Source of the DNA: Clostridia bacterium
GTDB taxonomy: Bacteria; Bacillota; Clostridia; Oscillospirales; Acutalibacteraceae
Assembly (NCBI GenBank): GCA_017430535.1
Contig: JAFRMR010000003.1
Coordinates: 434,001 to 498,000 of the forward strand
Length of the DNA: 64,000 nucleotides
Direction: 5' to 3'
Position numbers and translations under genes: made by a program. Positions 1-6,996 of the stretch are shown here, piece by piece (positions within the stretch are counted from its first letter, which is position 1; every line of letters begins with the position of its first letter). The notes under the pieces were generated by a model, which searched no databases, was not told where the DNA came from, and was given only the letters and a program-made list of their open reading frames with translations.

Positions 1-316
1 TTACCTTAACAATCATTTCGGCTGCGGTTTTTATACGCAGGTAATAATCCCTGCCCTCAAAGCCGGCAGGCACCGTAACCGAAGCGGTAATAAAAGCAGT
101 GCCGTCCGGGGTGAAGTAAATATCACCTTTTCTGAGTGGAACACTCTGAGAATCATAATACTCATACTCATTTTCGCCCACCTGATGCGCCTCGCGAATA
201 AAAAAGGAGCCGATATCATAAGTACCGGAATATATGTGCTTTTTAAGCCGGTTAAAGCGAAGAGCTGTGTACTCCTCCTGCTTCATACTGCGGCGCTCAA
301 CTTTTATATGTGCCAT
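1..316 (-). CDS. Probable GH38-type alpha-mannosidase, N-terminal part only
   Basis: About 105 codons are visible before the frame runs off the left edge of the window, so most of the protein is missing. The start is the ATG at 316, preceded by GAGGA seven bases upstream, 9 nt after the stop of the NifU-like gene, so the two probably share a transcript. The visible part has a basic, helical first 35 residues followed by a beta-rich stretch (VTVPAGFEGRDYYLRIKTAA, then EMIVKV) that resembles the sandwich domain before the catalytic domain of bacterial GH38 alpha-mannosidases, where the chain goes on to present an added-sugar site. No catalytic residue is in view. The family call is inference from the N-terminal pattern only; another sugar-binding-domain glycosidase is possible. 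Confidence 0.5.
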   Translation of the reverse strand, partial: MAHIKVERRSMKQEEYTALRFNRLKKHIYSGTYDIGSFFIREAHQVGENEYEYYDSQSVPLRKGDIYFTPDGTAFITASVTVPAGFEGRDYYLRIKTAAEMIVKV

Positions 317-325
317 ATATTATCC

Positions 326-565
326 TCAAATTTCCTGAAAATAAGGTCTTTTCCGTATGCCGCAAAGGGTTACCTTCTCACCCGTATCCTCGTAAATACG
401 CTGTTCAATCCATTTCAGGCAGCGCTCCAGCATAAGGCACTTGGAGCATTCGCCCTGAAGCAGTACGGTTACTTCCGTGCCCTTGCGCCCGACAAAGCTG
501 ATTTCGCCGCCATCACCCTGAAGGCAGGGGCGTATGCGGTTTTCAATATAATCCTGTATATCCAT
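326..565 (-). CDS. NifU C-terminal-domain-like Fe-S scaffold protein
   Basis: Stand-alone 79-residue protein matching the NifU C-terminal (Nfu-type) domain, which carries a labile [4Fe-4S] cluster for transfer to apo-proteins. The family marks are visible: the early IRPCLQGDGG segment, then LQGECSKCLMLERC, which contains the CxxC pair (residues about 40-43) that ligates the cluster in Nfu homodimers. The usual GACSGCPSS form is changed to GECSKCLML, with one further Cys, so it is a divergent member. It lies first in a short leftward unit with the mannosidase-like gene and has its own promoter at 601-629. The Fe-S role follows from the family; which enzymes it serves is unknown. Confidence 0.78.
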   Translation of the reverse strand: MDIQDYIENRIRPCLQGDGGEISFVGRKGTEVTVLLQGECSKCLMLERCLKWIEQRIYEDTGEKVTLCGIRKRPYFQEI

Positions 566-600
566 ATTATGGCCTTTCGGTATAACATATTTCTCTACTA

Positions 601-629
601 ATTATATCATATTATTAAGGAGTATTCAA
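601..629 (-). promoter_or_regulatory. Promoter of the NifU-like gene
   Basis: On the minus strand TTGAAT (-35) and TATAAT (-10) are separated by 17 nt. The -10 lies about 36 bases from the start codon of the NifU-like gene. This is a near-consensus vegetative promoter. Confidence 0.75.
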
Positions 630-634
630 TTTTT

Positions 635-687
635 TAAAAAAAAATAAAAAAATCCCGCACGAACAAGGGTGGATAACCGTACGGGAT
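635..687 (-). terminator. Intrinsic terminator of gdhA
   Basis: A 10-bp stem (ATCCCGCACG against CGTACGGGAT, one mismatch) is followed on the minus strand by a long U-rich run. It sits 16 nt beyond the gdhA stop codon. Confidence 0.8.
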
Positions 688-702
688 ATGTATTTGGTTG
701 AA

Positions 703-2046
703 TCAGATAAGACCCTGAGCCATCATTGCATCGGCAACCTTTACGAAGCCGGCGATGTTTGCGCCTGCAACAAGGTCATAACCGAAGCCGTATTTTTCTG
801 CAGCTGCTGCGGAAGAATCGTGGATATTTACCATAATCTGATGAAGTTTTGCATCAACTTCTTCTGCAGTCCAGCTGTACCTCATGGAGTTCTGGCTCAT
901 TTCAAGGGCGGATGTGGCAACGCCGCCGGCATTAACCGCCTTGGAGGGAGCAACTGCCTTGCACTTCTCTTTAAGGAAAGCAAGAGCATCATTGGTGGTG
1001 GGCATATTGGCAACCTCAATGTAATAAGGAACGCCGTTGGCAGCAATCTGCTCAGCCTCTTTCATGCCGATTTCGTTCTGGGTGGCGCAGGGCATTGCGA
1101 TATCAACCTTGACACCCCAGGGCTTCTGGCCTGCAAAGAACTGAACGCCGAATTTATCGGCATAATCCTGAACCTTGTCTCTGCCGCTGGCTCTCATTTC
1201 AAGAAGGTAGTTAATCTTTTCATCGGTAACGATTCCGTCGGGATCGTAAATGTAACCGTCGGGGCCGGAAACCGTTACGGCCTTACCGCCGAGCTCAGCA
1301 ATCTTCTTTGCTGCGCCCCAGGCAACATTGCCGAAACCGGAGAGAGCGAAGGTTTTGCCTTTGATATCCTCGCCGAAATGTTTGAGAACTTCCTGAGTGT
1401 AGTAAACAGCACCGTAGCCTGTGGCTTCAGGCCTGATGAGTGAACCGCCGTAGGAAAGACCCTTGCCGGTAAGAACGCCGTTTTCGAAGCAGCCCTTGAT
1501 TCTCTTATACTGGCCGTAGAGAAAACCGATCTCTCTGCCGCCTACGCCGATATCGCCTGCGGGAACATCAACATCGGGGCCGATATGCCTGTAAAGCTCG
1601 GTCATAAATGCCTGACAGAAACGCATAATCTCTGCATCGCTCTTGCCTCTGGGGTCAAAATCGGAACCGCCTTTGCCGCCGCCTATGGGCAGGCCGGTGA
1701 GGCTGTTTTTGAAGGTCTGCTCAAAAGCAAGAAACTTCATAATGCCGATATAAACCGACGGATGGAAACGCAGGCCGCCTTTGTAGGGGCCGATTGCGCC
1801 GTTGAACTGAACCCTGTAGCCGGTGTTGATATTGACCTTGCCGTTATCATCAACCCAGGTAACTCTGAAAGATATTGCTCTTTCGGGCTCAACCATTCTT
1901 TCAAGCAGACCGGCCTTTTCATACTCGGGGTGCTGGTTTACAACAGGCTCGAGTGTGGAAAGAACCTCAGTTACAGTCTGCACGAATTCAGGCTCGGCTG
2001 CGTGCTTTTCAGCAACTGATTTGATTACATTCTGAACATAACTCAT
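703..2046 (-). CDS. gdhA: NADP-type glutamate dehydrogenase
   Basis: Hexameric class I glutamate dehydrogenase (EC 1.4.1.4 type), 447 residues, the usual size. It reductively aminates 2-oxoglutarate with ammonia and is cytoplasmic. Seen in order: substrate-binding PYKGGLRFHPSV, the catalytic-lysine motif LPIGGGKGGSDFDPRGKSD, the VPAGDIGVGGREIG segment, and the Rossmann domain with ALSGFGNVAWGAA. The start chosen is the ATG at 2046 (MSYVQNVIK...) because GGAAGG lies 9 nt upstream; an in-frame ATG 16 codons earlier has no such site and lies between the -10 box and the expected start of transcription. It is monocistronic, with its own promoter and terminator. The NADP rather than NAD preference is inferred from overall similarity to Clostridia and enterobacterial GdhA. 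Confidence 0.97.
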   Translation of the reverse strand: MSYVQNVIKSVAEKHAAEPEFVQTVTEVLSTLEPVVNQHPEYEKAGLLERMVEPERAISFRVTWVDDNGKVNINTGYRVQFNGAIGPYKGGLRFHPSVYIGIMKFLAFEQTFKNSLTGLPIGGGKGGSDFDPRGKSDAEIMRFCQAFMTELYRHIGPDVDVPAGDIGVGGREIGFLYGQYKRIKGCFENGVLTGKGLSYGGSLIRPEATGYGAVYYTQEVLKHFGEDIKGKTFALSGFGNVAWGAAKKIAELGGKAVTVSGPDGYIYDPDGIVTDEKINYLLEMRASGRDKVQDYADKFGVQFFAGQKPWGVKVDIAMPCATQNEIGMKEAEQIAANGVPYYIEVANMPTTNDALAFLKEKCKAVAPSKAVNAGGVATSALEMSQNSMRYSWTAEEVDAKLHQIMVNIHDSSAAAAEKYGFGYDLVAGANIAGFVKVADAMMAQGLI

Positions 2047-2082
2047 TTTAATACTTCCTTCCGCAATATTTATTGCCTGAGT

Positions 2083-2126
2083 ATTATAACACACTTTAGT
2101 TTACAAAAAAACATTGTTTTTACAAT
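2083..2126 (-). promoter_or_regulatory. gdhA -10 box and upstream inverted repeat
   Basis: The minus strand has a perfect TATAAT at 2083-2088, but the region 17 nt upstream is only a T-run, so the -35 is poor. Just upstream, at 2113-2126, is a short perfect inverted repeat (ATTGT-N4-ACAAT). A weak -35 with a nearby dyad suggests an activator or other regulator site; that is inference. Confidence 0.45.
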
Positions 2127-2191
2127 TTGTATGTTTTTACAAAACAGCAAGATAAAATCCGGGCTTTTTGGGCTGTTTGCCTGTTTGCCTG

Positions 2192-2224
2192 TAAAAAATC
2201 ACCGGATATGCCTGATATCCGGTG
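2192..2224 (-). terminator. Intrinsic terminator of the CofE-like gene
   Basis: Perfect 10-bp stem CACCGGATAT/ATATCCGGTG with a 5-nt loop, followed on the minus strand by six U residues, 16 nt after the stop codon. Confidence 0.9.
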
Positions 2225-2239
2225 AACAACTGGTTATAT

Positions 2240-2938
2240 TTATTTTACCTCTCTGATTATGCCCATAGGAGTCTGCTCATGGGACTGGCCAAGGGGGTTA
2301 TCCTTGAGCACCCTTGCCATAAGGTCTCTGTCAACAGAGGGAGGATAGGCACCCATAATAACTCCGCCGAGGTCGTTGATATCCGTTACAAGCACGGGGC
2401 AGCCCAGAGCTTCGGAAACCTCTTTGCACACATCATCGGGATTAAGAGGAGAGAGGGACACACACTCGTTATAAGGGGGCAGTGTGCAGTCACAGGGGCC
2501 GTCTATGGAGCGGGCCTTTTCGCCTGCTATTTTATAGAACCAGCCTCTTTTGCCTATAACCTTGCCGAAGGCGGAAACACCGGCGGCAAAAAGAATTCTG
2601 GGGGTGCCGCATTCCCTTAACGCCATCTCCATGGTTTCGGGAATACCGAGGCCGATGCCGTAGGGGGTTTTAAGCACGAACTTGCAGAGAATCTTTGCAA
2701 GCTTGCGGGGGTGTATATCCTTCATCGGGATTGCTCTGCCCTGAGTGCAGCCAACGGCCTTTTCGGTGATAAAAAACACATCCCCCGGCTGAAGATGCTC
2801 TTTGGCGTATTTGAGGGCAACATCCGTTATTTTATCCGTTTCGGTAATAACATGAGTTCTGATTGCATACCTTTCATAGGTTTTGCCGTCAACCTCAATA
2901 TCCTTGACCTTTTTTTCATTTACGGTAATATTATCCAT
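2240..2938 (-). CDS. CofE-like protein (coenzyme F420-0:L-glutamate ligase family)
   Basis: Protein of 232 residues resembling the F420_ligase family (CofE), which in F420-producing organisms adds glutamates to F420-0 with GTP. Visible family-type features are the early PGDVFFITEKAVGCTQGR segment, the TPYGIGLGIPETM stretch, and the late VTDINDLGGVIMGAYPP motif. Full-length CofE is about 250 residues, so this is complete. Gut Clostridia carry such stand-alone CofE homologues without known F420 biosynthesis genes, and none is visible here, so the true substrate is unknown. It lies just upstream of gdhA on the same strand, but a strong terminator separates them. The ATG at 2938 follows AGGAG at a 10-nt spacing. 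Confidence 0.72.
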   Translation of the reverse strand: MDNITVNEKKVKDIEVDGKTYERYAIRTHVITETDKITDVALKYAKEHLQPGDVFFITEKAVGCTQGRAIPMKDIHPRKLAKILCKFVLKTPYGIGLGIPETMEMALRECGTPRILFAAGVSAFGKVIGKRGWFYKIAGEKARSIDGPCDCTLPPYNECVSLSPLNPDDVCKEVSEALGCPVLVTDINDLGGVIMGAYPPSVDRDLMARVLKDNPLGQSHEQTPMGIIREVK

Positions 2939-2991
2939 TTATTTATTATGTGCTCCTTTTCTCTTATTTTTCAACAGTTTTCAGGGTTTTG

Positions 2992-3047
2992 TGTTTCACT
3001 TTTGTTCCACTTTAAATGGACTTAAATGAACCTAAATAGACTTATCT
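2992..3047. repeat. Left copy of 56-bp direct repeat with internal 11-12 bp iterons
   Basis: This 56-bp stretch recurs in the same orientation at 4521-4576. The core CACTTTTGTTCCACTTTAA is identical in both and about three quarters of the remaining positions match. Within each copy a TTAAnTGnA-like motif repeats every 11-12 bp. The pair brackets the hicAB/HTH/candidate RNA islet. Confidence 0.7.
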
Positions 3048-3131
3048 CATACAGTTTATAATTATCGATGCAAAAAGTCAAGCGAGCCAAAATAATTTTA
3101 AAAAAAATATAAAAAAATCTTAAAAAAACTA

Positions 3132-3160
3132 TTTACAAGTGTGTATTTTATGTGTATATT
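3132..3160 (+). promoter_or_regulatory. Promoter of hicAB
   Basis: TTTACA and TATATT separated by 17 nt, followed by a strong ribosome site (AAGGAGGTGA) in front of the decayed hicA. Confidence 0.7.
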
Positions 3161-3181
3161 ATATTTGTAAGGAGGTGAGAG

Positions 3182-3355
3182 ATAAAATTCAAAGACCTGA
3201 TAAAGCTTCTTGAATCAAACGGCTGACAGTTCTTCCGACACGGAGCAAATCACAACATTTACTTCAAAGACGGTCAGCGTGAAACGATTCCAAGGCACAA
3301 AGGGATTCCCGAAAATCTCGCAAAAACAATCATAAAGCGGAGGGGGCTGAAATAA
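3182..3355 (+). pseudogene. hicA: hicA toxin, inactivated (start codon ATA and in-frame TGA)
   Basis: Read through, the 57 codons give a clear HicA mRNA interferase: IKFKDLIKLLESNG, a stop, then QFFRHGANHNIYFKDG and on to IPRHKGIPENLAKTIIKRRG. HicA cleaves RNA and is neutralised by HicB. Two single G-to-A type changes break it: the expected ATG is ATA at 3182, although AAGGAGGTGA is correctly placed, and the conserved Trp of the ESNGW motif is TGA at 3224-3226. The active-site His region (RHGANHNIY) is intact. Other genes here end in TGA, so recoding is unlikely. HicB follows 41 nt downstream and is intact. Confidence 0.85.
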
Positions 3356-3361
3356 GCCCCC
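3342..3361 (+). terminator. GC-rich hairpin overlapping the hicA stop
   Basis: Perfect 7-bp stem GGGGGCT/AGCCCCC straddles the hicA stop codon. No U-run follows, so it is more likely an attenuator or mRNA-stability hairpin between toxin and antitoxin than a true terminator. Confidence 0.4.
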
Positions 3362-3396
3362 GACACTCCGCAACATATATAAAAGGAGAGTATTTT

Positions 3397-3786
3397 ATGA
3401 AAAGTGTTTATCCTATTGTTATGACTCAAAATGATGCAAGTGTCATAGTTTTTGTCCCCGATTTCGATATTAACACCTATGGGAAAGATTATTATGATGC
3501 TATTGAGATGGCAAGAGATGCAATATGCTTGGCTGGAATTTGTTTTGAAGATAAAGGCCTGAATCTTCCGGTTCCTTCAGATTTAAGTTCTGTTCAAGCG
3601 AAGCCCGGCGAAGTTGTTACTCTCGTAGATGTAAACTTTGATGATTACCGGAGAAAAAACGATATGCGTTCCGTCCGTCGCAATGTAACTTTACCTGCTT
3701 ATCTGGATTACGCTGCAAGTGAGAGCGGAATAAATGTTTCTGCCGTATTGCAAAACGCATTAAAAAAAGTGTTAAACATAGAATAA
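3397..3786 (+). CDS. hicB: HicB-type antitoxin
   Basis: Protein of 129 residues with the HicB layout: an N-terminal partial RNase H-like fold (YPIVMTQNDASVIVFVPDF, then the DYYDAIEMARDAI helix) and a C-terminal ribbon-helix-helix-like DNA-binding part (NVTLPAYLDYAASESGINVSAVLQ). It normally binds HicA and represses the hicAB promoter. The start has AAAGGAG nine bases upstream. Its partner toxin gene is broken, so it may survive as an orphan antitoxin protecting against related HicA toxins or as an autorepressor; that is inference. A hairpin plus T-run follows. Confidence 0.9.
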   Translation: MKSVYPIVMTQNDASVIVFVPDFDINTYGKDYYDAIEMARDAICLAGICFEDKGLNLPVPSDLSSVQAKPGEVVTLVDVNFDDYRRKNDMRSVRRNVTLPAYLDYAASESGINVSAVLQNALKKVLNIE

Positions 3787-3791
3787 AACCA

Positions 3792-3832
3792 GCCTCTCCC
3801 GGAGTTGATCTGAGAGGGGCAAACTTTTTTAT
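3792..3832 (+). terminator. Terminator after hicB
   Basis: Short stem CCTCTC/GAGAGG followed by a TTTTTT run. A second GC-rich dyad (GCCCCC/GGGGGC) lies just after it at about 3843-3860. From there to 3958 I see nothing else. Confidence 0.6.
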
Positions 3833-3958
3833 AAACACCAAAAGCCCCCTCCCCGGGGGCACGGAGAGAGGACTTCTGGTGAGGTAATATCTATGAAGGA
3901 GTTCAAAGCAGCGTAGGGAGGGAAAATGCGAAAAAACTCCGAGCGTGCAGGAACTGTC

Positions 3959-4117
3959 TTATTTTGTTAATCCGGCGATAATAAGCTTCTCAGCCCAGAG
4001 AGGACAAATATTGTTTCCGGCCTCCCAGTTCTCGAATGTACTGTAAGGAATACCCAAAAGCTCTGACGCAGCTCTCCTTGTTATTTTTGCTTTTTGTCTG
4101 GCTTCGAGAATCGTCAT
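3959..4117 (-). CDS. Small XRE-like helix-turn-helix protein
   Basis: A 52-residue protein beginning MTILEARQKAKITRRAASEL, with a helix-turn-helix (RRAASELLGIPYSTFENWEAG) in which the second helix STFENWEAG matches the recognition-helix pattern of small Cro/CI-type proteins common in Clostridia. It is too short to carry a dimerisation or effector domain. AGGAGG lies about 9 nt upstream of the ATG. It is divergent from the strong rightward promoter at 4135-4162 and inside the direct-repeat-bounded islet, so it may regulate that promoter; this is inference. The function is unproven. Confidence 0.75.
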   Translation of the reverse strand: MTILEARQKAKITRRAASELLGIPYSTFENWEAGNNICPLWAEKLIIAGLTK

Positions 4118-4134
4118 ATCGCCTTAACCTCCTC

Positions 4135-4162
4135 TTGACTTTATTTTCAGTTCTGCTATAAT
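4135..4162 (+). promoter_or_regulatory. Strong promoter of the candidate small RNA
   Basis: TTGACT and TATAAT with a 16-nt spacer. Transcription should begin near 4169, just before a CAAGAGG/CCTCTTG hairpin. Confidence 0.75.
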
Positions 4163-4168
4163 GAGGGT

Positions 4169-4498
4169 GTAATCAAGAGGGCAACCCCTCTTGCGAAACA
4201 AAGTTAATTGGCGTTTAACTTATTTCTTAATTAAGATTATTATGAGAAGAACAAACATTAAAGTGATTGTTGTTTCACTCATAAGCGTTACCCTTTTCCC
4301 TTCGCTTCACCGCCTAGCGTTTGCTTTTTTTGTGTGGCTTTCGCTTTGCGGTTTTTCTTTGTCTAATCGCTAAAATGAAACTCGCAGTTGCGATTATGTT
4401 AACATCAGAGAAATGCTCCAATCGCGCATTCAGATTCGAGAAGCAGAAAACAAATAAAAATAGCCGCCGGAAATAACTCCCGGCGGCGCTCTTTTTCT
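4169..4498 (+). ncRNA. Candidate small non-coding RNA (about 330 nt)
   Basis: The stretch has a strong promoter at one end and a strong intrinsic terminator at the other but no convincing protein. It opens with a perfect hairpin (CAAGAGG, 6-nt loop, CCTCTTG at about 4174-4193). The only reading frames inside are a 43-codon hydrophobic one from the ATG at 4242 and a 33-codon one that runs into the terminator stem; neither has a ribosome site. It could be a regulatory RNA or, less likely, a type I toxin mRNA for the hydrophobic peptide. The HTH gene is divergent from it. Confidence 0.5.
4462..4498 (+). terminator. Intrinsic terminator of the candidate small RNA
   Basis: Stem GCCGCCGG/CCGGCGGC with a 9-nt loop, then CTCTTTTTCT. 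On the minus strand the A-rich 4450s would also give a U-run, so it may act in both directions. Confidence 0.85.
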
Positions 4499-4520
4499 GT
4501 CTGCTTTATTGTACACAATT

Positions 4521-4576
4521 TGTTCCACTTTTGTTCCACTTTAACTGAATCTAAGTGGATTTAAGTGAACTTATCT
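4521..4576. repeat. Right copy of 56-bp direct repeat
   Basis: Partner of 2992-3047 in direct orientation; it also carries a duplicated TTGTTCCACTT motif and TTAAGTGAA-type iterons. Between 4577 and the stop of the glycosyltransferase gene at 4688 I see nothing else. Confidence 0.7.
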
Positions 4577-4687
4577 TTTGTTTTTAGAATATTAAAAACC
4601 GGAGTGAATCAGCTCAAAAGCGTTGAGCCTCAACAGTTCTGAGTGACTTAATATTTTTCGCCTCAAAAAAGGTAAAATATTATCCAT

Positions 4688-5629
4688 TTATTTATCCTCA
4701 CTGCCGAAATTTTTAAAAACATTTTTTGCAATATAGATTGGCCTGCCCTTAGTCTGGATATAAATCCGGGCAAGGTACTCGCCCAGTATGCCGAGACACA
4801 CAAGAATTGCCCCGCCGAGAAGCGTAACAAGGAAAATCAGCCAGCCTGCGGCGGTAAAGGGAACGCCGAAAAAAAGGGCTATAAGTTTCGCAATAAGCCA
4901 GATTACCGAAAACAGGCCGCTGACAGCGCCCAGAGCCGTGGCAATCTTCAAGGGCGCGGTGGTAAAGGCGATTATGCCGCCGAAAGCATAGGAAAAGAGC
5001 TTCCTAACGGACCACTTGGATTCTCCTGTTGCTCTCTCATCGGCTTTATAGGGGATAAACTTGGTATTGAAGCCCACCCAGCTGAAAAGGCCCTTGCTGA
5101 AGCGGAAATACTCGCCCATTTCAACTATGGCATTTACCATAGGCCTGCGGAAAGTGCGGAAATCCGAAGCACCGCTTACGAATTCGGTATCCGCAAACTT
5201 ATTGATTATCTTATAGAAATTCTCCTTGAGGAAAACAACAAGCTTGCTTTCGCTCCTCTGCTCCTGATAGCAGGCAACACAGTCTGTATCCGGATCGGAA
5301 TCCAGCATTGAAACCATTTCAAGGGCTATTGAGGGCCTCTGCTGAAGGTCCGCATCTATTATGGTAACATATTCGCCTTCGGATTCTTTGAGGCCGGCAT
5401 ACATTGCCGACTCTTTGCCGAAGTTTCTTGAAAAGTTGACTATTTTAACGGGAACATCGCCGGAAAGCAATTTTTTGAGCTCCCCAAGCGTTCCGTCTTT
5501 GCTGCCGTCGTTTACAAATACCATTTCATAATCAAAGGTAACATCTTTGAAATCCGCTTTTACGGCATCATACATAAGAGCAATATTGCTCTCTTCATTA
5601 TAGCAGGGCACCACAAGAGAAAGCTTCAT
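4688..5629 (-). CDS. Family 2 glycosyltransferase with two C-terminal membrane segments
   Basis: Protein of 313 residues of the GT2/DPM1-GtrB type, which moves a sugar from a nucleotide donor to a lipid (polyprenyl phosphate) carrier at the cytoplasmic face. The N-terminal catalytic domain shows LSLVVPCYNEE, the donor-binding VNDGSKDGT, and IDADLQQRP, whose acidic pair holds the metal. Two hydrophobic spans near residues 225-255 and 262-290 anchor it. The ATG lies only two bases beyond the metK stop and its ribosome site (GGAGG) is inside metK, so it is translated from the riboswitch-controlled metK transcript. A distant GtrA-like flippase gene occurs at 50 kb. The acceptor and sugar are unknown. 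Confidence 0.88.
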   Translation of the reverse strand: MKLSLVVPCYNEESNIALMYDAVKADFKDVTFDYEMVFVNDGSKDGTLGELKKLLSGDVPVKIVNFSRNFGKESAMYAGLKESEGEYVTIIDADLQQRPSIALEMVSMLDSDPDTDCVACYQEQRSESKLVVFLKENFYKIINKFADTEFVSGASDFRTFRRPMVNAIVEMGEYFRFSKGLFSWVGFNTKFIPYKADERATGESKWSVRKLFSYAFGGIIAFTTAPLKIATALGAVSGLFSVIWLIAKLIALFFGVPFTAAGWLIFLVTLLGGAILVCLGILGEYLARIYIQTKGRPIYIAKNVFKNFGSEDK

Positions 5630-5631
5630 AC

Positions 5632-6771
5632 TCAGATAACCTCCTTAAGCATTACGGCTTTATCTATCTTTTCCCAGGGGAGGTCGATATCGGACCTACC
5701 CATATGACCGAGGGAAGCAACCTGCCTGTAAATGGGCCGCCTTAAATCAAGGGACTTTATAATGCCTGCGGGGGTGAAATCAAAGCACTTTTTTACTGCC
5801 GCGGCAATTTCGGAATCCGGCTTTATGCCTGTGCCGAAGGTATCCACAAAAACGGAAACCGGCTCTTCAACGCCTATGGCATAGGCAAGCTGAACCTCGC
5901 ATTTTTTTGCAAGCCCGGCTGCAACAACATTTTTGGCCGCATACCTTGCGGCGTAAGCTGCGCTGCGGTCAACCTTTGTGGGATCCTTTCCGCTGAAAGC
6001 GCCGCCGCCGTGGCGAGCGTAACCGCCGTAGGTATCAACAATAATCTTGCGGCCTGTGACGCCGCTGTCACCCATAGGACCGCCCACAACAAACCTGCCG
6101 GTGGGGTTTACAAAATATCTGGTATTATCATCAAGCAAAGATGAAGGAACAGTTGCTTTGATAACCTTTTCGATTATATCAGCCCTGATTGTTTCAAGAG
6201 AAACATCGGCGCTGTGCTGGGATGAAACTACTACCGTATCAATCCTTACGGGGCGGTCGTTTTCATCATATTCAACGGTAACCTGGGTTTTGCCGTCCGG
6301 CCTGAGGTAAGGAAGGGTACCGTTTTTGCGCACCTCGGTAAGCTTTGCGGCAAGCTTATGGGCAAGAGAAATGGGAAGGGGCATATACTCAGGGGTTTCA
6401 TCGCAGGCGAAACCGAACATCATACCCTGATCCCCTGCTCCCAGACGGTCAACGCCCATGGCAATATCGGGGCTCTGCCTGTCAATTGAAGTAATAACGG
6501 CGCAGGTGTTGCCGTCAAAGCCCTTTTCGGAACTGTCATAACCGATTTCGGTTACCACTTCTCTTACGATGGCAGGGATATCAATATCCGCATTGGTGGT
6601 GATTTCGCCCATAACCATAACCATACCGGTAGTGGTGGTGGTTTCGCAGGCAACACGGCCTTCGGGATCCTTTGCAAGGATTGCGTCAAGAACTGCATCT
6701 GATACCTGATCGCATATTTTATCGGGATGACCGCCGGTGACGGACTCTGATGTAAACAGATAGTGGGCCAT
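5632..6771 (-). CDS. metK: S-adenosylmethionine synthetase
   Basis: Methionine adenosyltransferase (EC 2.5.1.6), 379 residues, making SAM from ATP and methionine in the cytosol. All signature motifs are visible: [20 protein letters not shown] with the catalytic His-Pro-Asp-Lys, [10 protein letters not shown] (ATP site), [14 protein letters not shown], and the P-loop-like [16 protein letters not shown]. Length is slightly under the usual 390-400 but the protein runs to the end without gaps. A SAM-I riboswitch and its terminator lie in the leader, so expression should fall when SAM is high. A GT2 glycosyltransferase gene follows directly in the same unit. Confidence 0.98.
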   Translation of the reverse strand: MAHYLFTSESVTGGHPDKICDQVSDAVLDAILAKDPEGRVACETTTTTGMVMVMGEITTNADIDIPAIVREVVTEIGYDSSEKGFDGNTCAVITSIDRQSPDIAMGVDRLGAGDQGMMFGFACDETPEYMPLPISLAHKLAAKLTEVRKNGTLPYLRPDGKTQVTVEYDENDRPVRIDTVVVSSQHSADVSLETIRADIIEKVIKATVPSSLLDDNTRYFVNPTGRFVVGGPMGDSGVTGRKIIVDTYGGYARHGGGAFSGKDPTKVDRSAAYAARYAAKNVVAAGLAKKCEVQLAYAIGVEEPVSVFVDTFGTGIKPDSEIAAAVKKCFDFTPAGIIKSLDLRRPIYRQVASLGHMGRSDIDLPWEKIDKAVMLKEVI

Positions 6772-6789
6772 AAAATCTCTCCTAACATA

Positions 6790-6820
6790 AAAAATTACCC
6801 GCTAAGGTTTCTCAGCGGGT
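6790..6820 (-). terminator. SAM-I riboswitch expression-platform terminator
   Basis: Perfect 7-bp stem ACCCGCT/AGCGGGT followed on the minus strand by AATTTTTTAT, only about 20 nt before the metK start codon. It is the off-state hairpin of the riboswitch. Confidence 0.9.
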
Positions 6821-6827
6821 GAAAAAA

Positions 6828-6936
6828 CCTTATTTCTCGGCCGGAGAATACTCCGCTGCCGCAGGAATTGGCACCTTGCTTAACCGCAGGTTGCCGGGCT
6901 TCAAAGGGCCTGTCCCTCAGCCACTCTAAATAAGGA
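6828..6936 (-). promoter_or_regulatory. SAM-I (S-box) riboswitch upstream of metK
   Basis: On the minus strand the conserved S-box core is present: CTTATTTAGAG at the 5' side of P1, then GAGGGAC, GGCCCTTTGAAGCCCGGCAACC, GGTGCCAATTCCTGC, and a closing GAGAAATAAG that pairs with the 5' strand. These are the hallmark S-box blocks that bind SAM. The following terminator completes a transcriptional off-switch for metK and the downstream glycosyltransferase. Confidence 0.96.
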
Positions 6937-6996
6937 TATTCAATTACGGGCACATTATATAACTAACAAATGTATTTGTCAATATAAAAAAGATGT

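Noticed and set aside
688..1443. Long plus-strand open frame of 251 codons
   Set aside because: It is the antisense shadow of gdhA, whose protein is unmistakable on the other strand.
3182..3355. TGA read as tryptophan (alternative genetic code)
   Set aside because: TGA ends other genes here, for example the alpha/beta hydrolase ending at 38898 and the kinase ending at 11664, and tryptophan is encoded by TGG elsewhere.
4191..4373. 60-codon frame with hydrophobic end inside the candidate small RNA
   Set aside because: Begins at TTG without a ribosome site. Only the 43-codon ATG version is kept, as a remote possibility of a type I toxin.
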